From contig SJRY01000271.1 of NCBI GenBank assembly GCA_011319805.1, positions 62,001 through 126,000 of the forward strand: a stretch of 64,000 nt of DNA, read 5' to 3'. The DNA comes from Macrocybe gigantea. Taxonomy: Eukaryota > Basidiomycota > Agaricomycetes > Agaricales > Callistosporiaceae. Positions 46,552 to 57,424 of this stretch are shown piece after piece. The stretch's first letter is position 1. Each line of letters begins with the position of its first letter. The notes beneath the pieces were generated by a model. That model saw nothing but the letters and a program-made list of their open reading frames with translations, was not told the DNA's origin and ran no database searches. The position numbers were made by a program, and so were the translations under genes.

Positions 46552-49537
46552 ATGTCGCTCATCAACAATACAGAGCAAGTATACCACTACCATTAGGATA
46601 TTGCTGAAGTTCTAATGACTTGTCCAGTTTTCTCATTCATACCATGCGTCTTGCATACTTGCGAGACGTCGAAGATCCATATGGGTCGCGGATCCTCTCT
46701 TTGGACCCGTCATACGACTCGAATCCATACATAATCGCTGCTTCTATGGCGGATTCGGAGAGATGGCCAGAAATATCTATGCCAACAAGTCCTCCACTTA
46801 GTGAAGAGGAGGAAGAAAAGCCTTCCGGATTTCCTGGAGCTCATCTCAAATATACTCAAACAATAATGGGAAAACGTACCGGAGGTTTTGGTATGCGAAT
46901 TCATGGAAAGCGCGCGTCCACCTCCAAACGCATGTCTCGCAATCTTTCCCAGCCACCCCCCGCCGAAGAAGTGAAAGACCTTGTCCCTGAAAAGACTCTT
47001 GCGCAGGAGCCACTAACCGAAACTCCTCCGGCTGCAGCGTCGGTCCCTAAATCACCTCCAGGGGCTCCCAAACCGCCAGCCTCTGAATCCCCTCAACCTA
47101 ACGTTACCATCCAGGCGCCGACAGCGATTGAAGAAGCTCCGGTGGCAAAAGTTGTCCAGTTTATACCAAAATTCGAGGGAGCTGCGGAGGAGAGACGTCG
47201 AATGCGAATCGCAGCGCGCAGAGGCCAGATTGCGAACCCGCCTCGGCCGTCCATGCTTAATCCCGAAGTCTCTTCTGATGAGGAACCAAGTCAAACCATG
47301 GCCGAGTCGTCATCTGGAGATGAATTCGACGGCGACGTTTCCGCTGATGCAGATAGCTTAGATGGGGGCGACGACTTTGTTCCGTGAGTCCCTAGTTCTC
47401 TTCCCGCAGAGAGTCCTCATTGCTCATCACCATGAAGCGTTTTCCCTCCCCAGCACGCGGATGTGCATTCAAGCAGCGTATCAGACGGCTTGTCAGTCAT
47501 ATCCACTGATATAAACTCCGTTGCTAATTCCTCTGCTCCATTCTCGGCATCTAATCTCGATGGTTGGCCCCGGACACGACTCAGTCCCGTCTCCGAGGGT
47601 GATGTTTCTGCAGGGCGTCGACCTCAAATAGCAGATTCGCTAGCTGGAATCTCTTTCGAGATGGTTACTCCAGCACCTAGTACGAAACAAGACAAGAAAA
47701 TGGACCCTTCTGGGTCTAGGATCCGCAGTCAAAGCACATCTGCTTCAATTAGTCCGCCAATAAAGTCCGAGCTTTCATTTACTAGGCAGAAGGTTCAGCC
47801 AATCAAACCAACGAGGTCGTTCTTATCAGAAATGCTCGCATCATCTGACTCGTCTGCAAATCCCTTCGCAGAGACTTATGCATCTGTGTCAGGACGTGGT
47901 GAATCCGCATCCACAAACGTCAGCATTTATTTTCCGCATGCCAAACAGCCTGTTGGGAAACCCATGGAGTTGAATGTGAAGAAAGATGCAACGGTGGAAG
48001 AAGTCATTGGATTTGCGCTATGGAATTATTGGAAGGAAGGCTGGCTACCTAAGCTAGATGAAGGTCTCTCAGGGGAGGACGATCCGAAATGGGAGACTAG
48101 AATTTCAGCGGTTGGCTGGATCATGCGATTAGCTGAAGAGGATGGAGAGATTGACGATGACTTCCCTCGTGAGTTCCAAAGGGCCTCATCCTATGCTCCC
48201 ACATTACCAGTCATTCTCTAGCACCGGACAGGTTAGGCAAGATAGTCAAATTCAACGCCGATGCCTATGCAATCCTAGAGGCGACGCCCGCGCAGAGTAA
48301 GGATGTTCCTTCGATTCGGTTGGTCTCCAAATTAACGGCTGGTAGTCCAACAAAATCAAATCATCGAGGCCAAGATCCAGCGACCCGTCAAGGCCAAGAA
48401 AGCGGAGAAACTCGGCATCGCAACAAATTTTGCCACACCCTCTGCAAGTGCAGTCGGGTCGACGCTTGTCGGTGGTTCGGTCCCGCTGTCTACGTCTCTT
48501 GGTCCCTCGTCAAATCACGGACCGCAGATATTCCTGCGAATCAGAACCCCCGATGCGGTGCACGTCTCGACAACCATTCCTGTGTAAGTGGTCAAACTTG
48601 TTGGGACTTCAGATTCTGTACTGAACAAGATCAGCTCTGCCGGCATGTATATGCAGGAGGCACTGGAAATGGTGTGCCGGAGGAGAAAGCTTGATCCTAA
48701 GGATTACGTGTTGCTCCTAGCTGATAAGAGCATCCTCATTCCCTTGGACCGAACGGTCGCAAGCTTGCAAGGCAACCGTGAACTGCTGCTCGTGAAACGA
48801 AGTGCGCTGAATGAGATTGGAGGTGACGTCCTGAGAGGAGCAGGAAAAACCACTGACCCGAATGGCGAGTCCTTATCCGTGTCTTCCGTCAGAAAGTACT
48901 GATCTTATTGTACTTACAGCGTCAATTTTCAAACGAATGTCGGATACTCCAGAGGTTCCATATTCCTCTTTGAATGACTACTCTTCTGGCTATAAGGCGA
49001 GCAAATTATCAGGTTCCGTATACGACCAAGATATTCAGCCTTTTCTGACAGAGATACACGATATGTCGCAAAGCTCCAATGCTACTTGCCAGACAGGAAC
49101 GTACGCTTGCCATTGACGGAGCTTATATCCATGTACGTTTCGCTGAGTCGTGTTACGAAGCGCTGACGGTCTGACACGATTAACTCCATAGATCATGCCT
49201 GCGACTACACGTGCCATGCGGGCTGTATGGGATACGGGAAAGACATCGTCATATCATATCAAGAGTATAGCTGACTGTCAACAGTCTTCTAAACTGTCAT
49301 CTACGTTCAAGCTAGTTCTCAATAGGAGTGGGACAAAGAAGCGGTACGATTTTGAAGCGGAAAGCCCCAAATATGCAGGTTTGTCTTCGGATCTTTGCAT
49401 GGCAATATTCTCATCGCGTCTCTGAACCTCTTCTGATGCTTGCAGCGGAGATCGTTCAAACGATAAAAACACTAAAGGCGTCCTTGGACAGATCTGGGAC
49501 AATGACCAAGTCCAGGAGAAGCAGACATGTTGGCTAG
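46552..49537 (+). CDS. TORC2 subunit SIN1 (AVO1/MAPKAP1)
   Basis: Essential scaffold of TOR complex 2, which controls AGC kinases and actin. The N-terminus MSLINNTEQ...LIHTMRLAYLRDVEDPYGSR is the fungal SIN1 start. Next come a long disordered Ser/Pro region, the CRIM domain (SIYFPHAKQPVGKPMELNV; VIGFALWNYWKEGW; ISAVGWIMRLAEEDGEID), a Ras-binding-like domain (FLRIRTPDAVHVSTT; MVCRRRKLDPKDYVLLLADK) and the SIN1 PH domain (AIDGAYIHIMPATTRA; SSYHIKSIADCQQS; YDFEAESPKYA). Exon 1 joins only with an extra T tolerated at 46626, and the donor at 47385 only with one missing G. Introns 48865-48919 and 48997-49051 need GC donors. Confidence 0.9.
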
Positions 49538-49718
49538 GTCACGGCCCGATGCAGTGATGCTGCATATTCGTCTCGATTTTTTTTTCCGCTTTGCAATTTG
49601 CCTGACTACTGCTTTCTGATCAACGTGTATTATGGTATTGTGGATGTATTGTTCCAATTGTGTCGCTCATTTCTCTGAACGTCAACGGAGTTCGAGTCAA
49701 TAGGAACCTCTCGGGCGA

Positions 49719-51670
49719 ATGGCGGACCTTCATCGTCTTCCGACGGCAGCGTTTAGATACGCGGGGACTCCGGTCCGCTTTAGCAGACACGTTGGATCAG
49801 TCAACAGCACCGCGTATGGAACATTCGGCGTATCCAAGGGCTCGCTAATATCTTCAACTATCTGAATTCGAGCTCCGCGAGATCCGGAAACTACTTCACA
49901 GTAGCACTTTCTCAGCTCTGCACATTAGGAGAAATTAACCTTCAGACGGCCTGTGTGGATAAGAACTACCTCGATATGTTCGAGATGCTAGGTTTCTTGA
50001 CCCCCCAACAGGGCCCAAGTATGGCTGCAGTGTCCGACCTCACGACCTACCAAGAAGCACTAGCTGCAGTCGAACGGCTGCAAAATGGGATTTCTACTGA
50101 CGAGAAGATACGATTCTTAGAAGCGACAATTGGGGATTTAGACGACCCGGGTTATGCGGCACAATTCAAGGCAGATATCAAGGATATTGGTCTTGGGGCG
50201 GTGGAAACATGCAAGGCTTTCGACCGTATAAATCAAGACCTGAAGAAGTTTATGGCTAAGCACAAGCGGGAGTTTCCAGCTCTAGTTCAATATCAGAAAC
50301 GTTGGGAAAGTTACGTAGGGGTGAGCCTGCGACTCCTCTTTTTCTTCGTATTGTTCACAAGCGGTTATCAATCCAGCGTTTCCAAGGACTCCTATGGGCT
50401 TCGCGCGATTTTGCGGTCAAAACAAGTACGAATTATGAAGGTAGACTTCTTGCCGTTAGCTGTTCCACATCTTTACTAGGCATACTACGCAGCCTACGTC
50501 CAAATTCTGATCCGACTGGTCGATCTTGTCCGAGACAAGGAAGACATGGAGAAGGCGGCGGATGCATTGGAACGGTTCAGTGTACGGGCCCATACTGTGT
50601 ACCCCCACATTGACCTATGATCACTATTCGTTACAGCGAGAATATCCGCCCGATATCCCCTGGAACTTTTCTCAGCGGTTCCTGGATTTTGGCAGGGACG
50701 TCAAGCGGTTCTTGCTGGAATTCGATTCCTATCTTGACTGGCAGGATGTTCGTCTAACGAAGGAGGCGCGGAAGTTGAAATATCAGATTGACACTCTGCA
50801 GGTTCAAATTGACTTGTGCGTACCGTTCGGCTGTTGGATTACCGCTTGCGTAAGGGGCTAATTGCCTGCTGTAGTTTGACTAAAGTGGTAGATAGCCATG
50901 AAGGCCAATAATGCGGCACAACGTTGACGAGTATTTTATTAGATAAAGGCAGTTCTTGGAGCCGCTGGAGCTGCTGAATGGCGAACAGTAAGTGGCAAAT
51001 CATCGATGGCAGACAGATTAAAATAGAGGCCGCGTTCTCGTTCTACAGATTGTAGCGTCGTCCCTGTCTAGTAAATTGGTGTCGCTCCTTGCCCTATCCC
51101 GTGCTAGTAAGTATGCAACTGATGACGGTAGTAATAGTATGGGTATGTTGACTGGCTCTCCACTTACACAGTACTACAGTCACACAAAGCTATTTGCAAG
51201 ACTCGTTAGAAGAAGTCAACGAGACACAGACTGGCCTGATGCATATCAGGACAGAACTCAACTGTCTGGCGCTAAGTATTTTTGACACGCTCTACCTGTT
51301 CTCTACCATCTGGGCCCAGGTACGTCGCATTCTTGTTCTTGAAGTCTTGCCTCTTCAAACAGAAGTTATAGCTCCATAGCGAGGCCGTAGAATTCGCGCA
51401 CATTCTGCGCCAACTACCGACTGCTGAGTATCCTTTGGTATGAGACTTTTTTTCCAGGTTCGCGAGATCAATGTAATGAAGGTACTGTAGGAGTTCAGAC
51501 TGCGCATTGACCTGGCAAAGAAGACTGCGATCCCACTCGAGGAAGCACTGGAGGAATATGCGACTCAGATATCCAGTCTTCCTGCTGATTCTCGAGGCCA
51601 GAAGAATGCGCTTTTCTCTAGCCTGAAGAGAGTAGCTTCGGCAGTATTCTCGATTGTATGTTGTGTGTGA
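49719..51670 (+). CDS. Unrecognised alpha-helical protein
   Basis: Multi-exon gene of unknown family. The proposed start MADLHRLPTAAFRYAG leads, with one missing base near 49846, into GLANIFNYLNSS. Nearly all later segments are amphipathic helices: TTYQEALAAVERLQNG, FKADIKDIGLGAVETC, QILIRLVDLVRDKEDMEK, KRFLLEFDSYLDWQDVRL. Near the middle is a small-residue hydrophobic stretch (VLGAAGAAE, then SSKLVSLLALSRA). Long helices then resume (LEEVNETQTGLMHIRTEL, FRLRIDLAKKTAIPLEEALE). Long helices around a central hydrophobic hairpin recall membrane-active helical bundles, but this is only a shape argument. The join near 50325-50375 is unclear. Several introns in the last third. Confidence 0.5.
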
Positions 51671-51808
51671 ACGGAGAATGTGAACCTATGTATATGCATG
51701 CATGACAAGCATCCTATCTATCGTCCTTGGACAAGATCCTTGATATAACGACTAGCATCGACGATTGCGATATCAGTATCTTAAACAGACACCCTTGGGA
51801 AGGAATAC

Positions 51809-52726
51809 TCACCCAAAGATGTGTTTGAGGACAGAATTGCGTAGTTGCGACGGGTCGACGTCTCCGTCCGCGCCACTATCACGACGGCGGCGCTCATTGC
51901 CTGCCTCGGTGGTACCATTATTTGGCGGCGAAGAAGTCGGTGATGGCAATGGACTTGATGGACTACCTGAGCTGCTGGTGTCCCCGTCCGAGCCACTACC
52001 ATCACCTCCGCTTCCATTTCCAGCACCAGTGCCGGTCGGAGAACCGGAGCATTGCTGACCCTGTCCGTGTTTATGCTTGCGGCGACGCCCGCGCCTTTGA
52101 TGGTTGGAGGCACCATTGACGTTACGTCTCATGTCGCCAGCGTTGGTAGCTTCGCACCGCCTGTTACACAAAGGACATTGACATGCATGAATACCCAATG
52201 TGGGCAAAGTTGAACCCACCGAAGCATTTGCTCCACCTCTTTGGCCTGAGCGTTGACCGCTCGTCGGGAATTGTTGCCGCCTCCCAAAGGATCCGTCATA
52301 CTTGTCGTCGCATCCCCAGTCTGCTGAGCTGGGTCTGCAGAGGTGGAAGATGTTGGAGGTGTCGAAGAGCTGCCACCGTCTGTAGTGTTTCCGGGATTGC
52401 CATCACCTCCGCCATCGCCGCCACTTCCACCAGGTGCACACGGTGATTGGCCGCCTTTGCCGGAACCTTTGAGGTGTCGGCTGTGGTGAAACGAAGCTAG
52501 GTCGATGTTCGTAATGGATTTCGGTGGCGTGTTCGCCATCTCACGCATGGTTTTAATGTGCACCTCTCTGAATGCGGAGCAGGTTTTCTCATTGATAAAG
52601 CAGAAATATTCTTGTTTGATGTGTTGCTTACCTGGTTCCCACAGGGGCAGCTTCAGACGCAGGGAGGATTGCAACCAAGGCCACCAGGACCGAGGCGATA
52701 ATGACATTCAATTGTTTGCCAATCAT
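51809..52726 (-). CDS. Secreted Gly/Ser-rich low-complexity protein
   Basis: The start MIGKQLNVIIASVLVALVAI gives a clear signal peptide ending near SEA. The intron 52568-52631 joins to REVHIKTMREMANTPPK. The mature part is Gly/Ser/Pro-rich (GSGGDGGGDGNPGN), with a helical island KEVEQMLRWV just before the intron 52161-52219. The following exon is very basic (RRGRRRKHKHG), then again Gly/Ser/Asp-rich. The C-terminus has RRRR, a Kex2/furin-like dibasic site, followed by a structured tail SQLRNSVLKHIFG. No family recognised. It may be a cell-wall or matrix protein, or a precursor whose tail is released. Confidence 0.65.
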
Positions 52727-53185
52727 GTTTTGTCTGTCCGTCGACGTAGAGCAAGGTCAACTTGTTCTATGGATCAGGCAAGGAAGTGCCTCGATGAAAG
52801 GAAAAGAAGGGGAAAGAGGCGAGTTGAGCTCAGCTGGGGGACCGAGAGTTTGCAGGTTGCATTATATGATGTTCGGCCATTGTTCACCCGGGCTCGGGAA
52901 GGGAAAAGTAGAATGTAACAAAAATCAAGGAGCAATCAGATAGGCGGAGTCCGTTGTGCTATTGAGAGATGAGAAGGCCTCTGTTGCGGGGAAACCAGTA
53001 TATTCTACTTGACGATGCGGTGAAACATGCAAGACAGACTGTGAGATAAAATAGCAGATATTGCCGTTCGCATGGTTTCTCCCTTCGACTGGTGGTAAGT
53101 TCGGTGATATCAACAGGTAGTGGGGATGCCATGATGTCATGTTGGCCCCCAGTGATCAAAGCATTGACAAGAGGATTTCGCCCAG
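52727..53185. other. Intergenic stretch upstream of the secreted Gly-rich gene
   Basis: About 460 bp, with no recognised exon. It holds the promoter of the Gly-rich gene and the 3' end of the EF-hand-like gene. Confidence 0.5.
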
Positions 53186-54083
53186 TCAGACAAGCTTCGT
53201 TGCGATCATCATTTTGCCAAAGTCGGCCAAGGACATGGATTTGTCGGGGGACGAAGAAAACGTTTCAAGCATTTCAGCCATTTCGTCGAGTTTGATTTTC
53301 TCTCCGAGTTCTTTGGATATGCGCTGGAGGTCCTTGAGCATGATGCGTTGAACCGGCAAGGATTCTGCAGGGATGTGTGGAAAGAAAAGCGAAAACGTTT
53401 CGAGGATAGGCTTGTACCTCCTGTTGCGGGGTGTGAGGTCCTTTGCTGCTTCTGCTGCATCTGCCAAGCGTTGCCGCTTGGCCTCAGATTTGGATCTGGG
53501 GATGCTTTGGGCTTGGATGGCGCGCGCCTAGATTCGGAATACTCTTCATCTTCGTCTTCGCTATCTTCGTCATCTTCGTCGTCGTCTTCTATGAAAGCAT
53601 CCGAACCCTCGCCGGGCGCGTATTCATCCGAAGCAGAAAGCATAGAGACACCTTCTTCCTCCTTGTCTTCCTTGTCTGGCGCGGGCTCGTTCTCTAACAG
53701 TACGGAGCAGACACTCCGCCAGTCTTCCCTACTAACCCATCCGCCAACATGAGCCTGTGAGTCATGTCCCTCGGTTCCGCCGTCAACAAAAGCGGCGGAC
53801 GACGAGGAGGCCCAGCCTGAAGCCGCATTTTTAAACACAGCGAGGACCTGCGCGTCATCAGGCGGTAACTCAAGGTGCCTCAGGGCATCCGAGATCGAGG
53901 CGAGGGGAATCGAATCCGAATTTGGGGGATCTGAGAGGGTTGAGATCGTTCTTCAATGAGAAAGCCGCCACCATGGTCCGCAATAAATCCTCCTATGCCG
54001 CTGGATGAGATATTAACGGCATCAAAAGCCTTGTCGATCCTGCGCTGAATGCTGGGTGGGAGCGTCGAGAAAAGGGAAGCCAT
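53186..54083 (-). CDS. EF-hand-like (centrin-like) protein with acidic insert
   Basis: The start MASLFSTLPPSIQRRIDKAF opens a first helical pair with IPLASISDALRHLELPPDD, an EF-hand-like helix-loop-helix with a weak loop. A strongly acidic insert (EDDDEDDEDSEDEDEEY) follows. The second half, RNRRYKPILETFSLFFPHIP with LKDLQRISKELGEKI and LADFGKMMIATKL, has the layout of a centrin-type EF-hand pair. Canonical calcium ligands are not obvious, so it may be a non-binding EF-hand protein. Two one-base gaps, near 53915 and 53500, break the frame. It shares a 95-bp divergent promoter with CBP3. Function unknown. Confidence 0.6.
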
Positions 54084-54178
54084 GAAGGGAGAGCTGGGAT
54101 GACGTAAGCAGAACACGATCGCGAAAAGTTTCGTGACGAGTTCGGATGCATTTCCACTTTTTTCTTTTTTTGCCGCTG

Positions 54179-55290
54179 ATGCACCGACTTGACCTGGTAG
54201 CTGCTCGGCGGCTGACGACCTATACAAAGGCAATTCGAGTGGCGACGAAACATGCTAGGGTGGGTGGCGTGCGGCATCTGACGGAGGGAACGTCTTCATC
54301 AAAACGTCCTGGTTCGACCGACCCGTCGTCCATCTTGCCCAAGCGGGAAAAAAGCTGGCTGACACGCAAAGTGGAAAGTTCTCCAGCAGCGAAGAGCGTG
54401 TTTCTAGCGGTAGCGAAGATGCTCGGATACGGGAGTCCGAGACAGCTAGCGGGCAGACGAGCATTCGCATGGTATGAACAGGTGTGTGCCATCCGGGCAG
54501 ACGAGGACCGAGATTTTTGGCAAAATGGTAGAGTGAATTTTTTCATGAACGAGTCCACAGCTAACAAATCATGCCAGAGTGTCGACTGCCTCCGACATTC
54601 CAGTCGTGGTTTACCATAACAAACCTGCACGTGTGGATGCTGACGGTGCGACTGCGCGCGCTGCCGAAAGAAAGCGGGAAACATTATATTCAAGGACTGA
54701 TAGACCATTTCTTTATCGACGTGGAGGACCGAATCCGGGCGGTGCTGCAGCCATCCGCAAAACCGACGACGCCATACACGTTCGAGTCACCATTTTACGT
54801 GAACCCGAACGCGGGGAAGGGCAGGGGTCGGGGCAGTCGCGCGCCAGACCGGCTTGTGACGCGGCAGATGAAGATCTTCAAGGAGCAGTGGGCGGGGATG
54901 GGTATGGCGTTCGACCTCGGGCTGGTCAAGGGCGACATGGAAATGGCGGGCGCAGTGTGGCGGAACCTGCTGGGTGCTCGGGGTGCGCAGGGCATCGAGC
55001 ACCACACGTTCCGGCGGTCGGTTAATCTGGTCGGCGGGGAGGTGGACAAGGTAGACAAGGTCGACGTCGCGGTCGAGGAACGTCGTGATGATGGTTCGGG
55101 CGTGCACGACTTTGGTCCAGAAGAGTCGGAGCTGTATGTGGCTTACCCGGAGCTTATGCTGGATTTGGTGCGGTATGTTAGAAGGGAGCTCGTCAGGCTG
55201 CAGGAGCTGTCAGACGAAGATATCATGCAAGGCTCGGTAGAGAGCCTACGGTTTGGACGTGTTCGTAGTATTAGTCCTCCTAATCATTAA
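54179..55290 (+). CDS. CBP3: Cytochrome bc1 assembly chaperone CBP3 (UQCC1)
   Basis: Mitochondrial inner-membrane/matrix factor that assists cytochrome b synthesis and complex III assembly. The N-terminus MHRLDLVAARRLTTYTKAI is basic and lacks acids, as in a mitochondrial presequence. The conserved domain begins at LGYGSPRQLAGRRAFAWYEQ. After the intron 54528-54577 it reads ECRLPPTFQSWFTITNLHVW and MLTVRLRALPKESGKHY. HFFIDVEDRIRAVL and LVTRQMKIFKEQWAGMG complete the family signature. The C-terminal part is acidic and less conserved. The frame is intact. Confidence 0.93.
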
Positions 55291-55406
55291 ATCGGACGTA
55301 ATATACAATTGCAAGTACATACATTGGATTCGCATCGTCGGCGTTCAAGTGTTGCGGCAGTCGGTAATTTGCGCAATATCCCTGCAAATCGTCTTCTCCA
55401 ACTGAC

Positions 55407-57298
55407 ATGCTAACTTTCGCTGATGATGTCATGCATCTCTTTCAACGTCCCGATCATCTTGTTCGGCGCTCTCTCCGTGCCGCCGTCGCCCTCAACCCGA
55501 ATCTCTGCCTTCACCTCCGCGCCAACGCCGTATTTCTCTCACATCCATCACCTAATGCCGTCGTCGCCGTCGTCTCTGGCGGCGGTGCCGGACACGAGCC
55601 CGCTCACGCAGGTTACACCGGCAGGGGCATGCTCGCCGCCTCCGTCTCCGGCGACATTTTCGCCAGCCCTTCAGCGTCGCAGATCCTCACCGCCATCCAG
55701 CTCACCCGCGCTGACAGCGTCCTCCTCGTCGTCAACAACTACACCGGCGACAGACTCAACTTTGGCCTAGCCGCTGAAAAGGCACGCGCCGCCAATCCTG
55801 CCCTCGACATCCAGACCGTCGTCGTCGCGGATGACATCTCCATCCCTGCCCACGTCGTCGGTCCGCGCGGCCTCGCTGGAAACATCCTGGTTTGCAAGAT
55901 CCTCGGCGCTCTCGCTGAGCGCGGTGCGTCACTCCCCCGTCTCAAACTACTGGGAGACACGCTCGTGCGCAATCTAGCTAGCATCGGTGCCGCCCTCGGT
56001 CACTGTCACGTCCCCGGGCGTCCAAAACCATCCAGACCCCTCATACCGGAGGGAGAATACGAGCTCGGACTCGGCCTCCACAACGAGCCTGGTGTACACA
56101 GGAAGCAGTTGCTCTCCCAAGGGCCCACCGGTCTCATCGCCGACATGCTTCGCGGCCTCCTGCCGCGCGTCCATCCGCCGGACCAAGTCGTCTTGTTCGT
56201 CAATAATCTAGGAGGCTTTTCTCAGCTCGAGATGGGCGCCGCGCTGGACGAGGTGCTGCTGCAGCTACGTCAGGCAGGGATCATTCCCATCCGCATCTAC
56301 TTGTCCGCATACATGACGTCCCTGAATGCCCCCGCGTTCTCCATCTCTCTCCTCAACGTCTCGGCCGTCCACGCTGCGCTGGACAAAGACTTTCCACCTC
56401 TGACCGACCTGCTGGATGACCCGACCGAGGCACTCGCATGGATCGGCATCCGCTCTGCATGGCCAAGCGACCCGCAGACTCTAGATAGCCGATTGGTCAC
56501 AGATTCACAGGAAGATGAAACTCCAATCATCCCCGGTTCGTGGACGCAGATGGACCGGAGCGCGTTTCGAAGCGGGATACAGAGCGCGTGCGAGCGTGTC
56601 TTGTCCGTCCGGGACGACCTCAATGCTTATGACGCCATCCTCGGTGACGCAGACTGCGGAGAGACGTTTGCAGCAGGCGCTAACGGTGCGCACATCTTGA
56701 AATATGCCATTCCTCGTGCTGACTTTTTTCCCCCTTCAAGCCACCCTGATTAGCTTGGCCCGCGATGAGCTTGATCCCTCAAAGTTGGGTCTAGAATGCG
56801 TCATACAGCGACTGGCAGGTATCTTGGAGCAGTCGATGGGCGGCACTGTCGGCGCTCGTGAGTCCCAATTCCATCCCTTTTTACTCATCAGTTGATCCAC
56901 GACCTAGTCTTTGCCATATTCTTCAACTCCTTCTCTGCCATTCTCCGCGATTTGCCTCCGGGAACGGACGACATGGCCCTCCCAACTGCGATTCAGCGAG
57001 CTCTCGAGTCGCTGACGTCTCATACCCCTGCCAAACCGGGCAATCGGACTCTTATCGACGCGCTGCACCCGTTCTGCGCCACGCTTGTAGATGAAAAGGA
57101 CTCCGAGAGGCATCCGATGCTGCCAGGCGCGGCGCCGACGCAACGAGAAAGATGACGCCCGTGCTCGGGAGGGCCGCGTATGTCGTCGGCGCAGGAACAG
57201 GCAAGATGACCGATCTCCCGCCAGATCCAGGCGCCTGGGGCGTCGCTGCCATCATCGAAGGTTTCTGTGACGGTTTCCTTCACCCCTCGGTGCCTTGA
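55407..57298 (+). CDS. DAK1: Dihydroxyacetone kinase
   Basis: ATP-dependent kinase that turns dihydroxyacetone into DHAP, part of glycerol and methylglyoxal handling. The DhaK half (about residues 1-340) has AALNPNL-like VALNPNL, VSGGGAGHEPAHAGY, GDIFASPS, NNYTGDRLNFGLA and FVNNLGGFSQLE. The DhaL half contains NAYDAILGDADCGETF and SMGGTVGALFAIFF after the introns. It ends GAWGVAAIIEGFCDGFLHPS. Introns: about 56688-56742 and 56860-56909. A one-base gap near 57100 is needed to reach LREASDAARRGADATRKM. It starts 117 bp after CBP3 and is convergent with an aldehyde dehydrogenase. Confidence 0.95.
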
Positions 57299-57424
57299 AC
57301 GACTCTTTCACTCCTTTCCACTCCTTTCGTGATTCGCTCTGTACTATGCTCTCTGTTGTCATCCGTGTACTATGAATTCAAATGTATGTACAAATATACA
57401 TGTGTTGCTATCTAGATCCTCATC

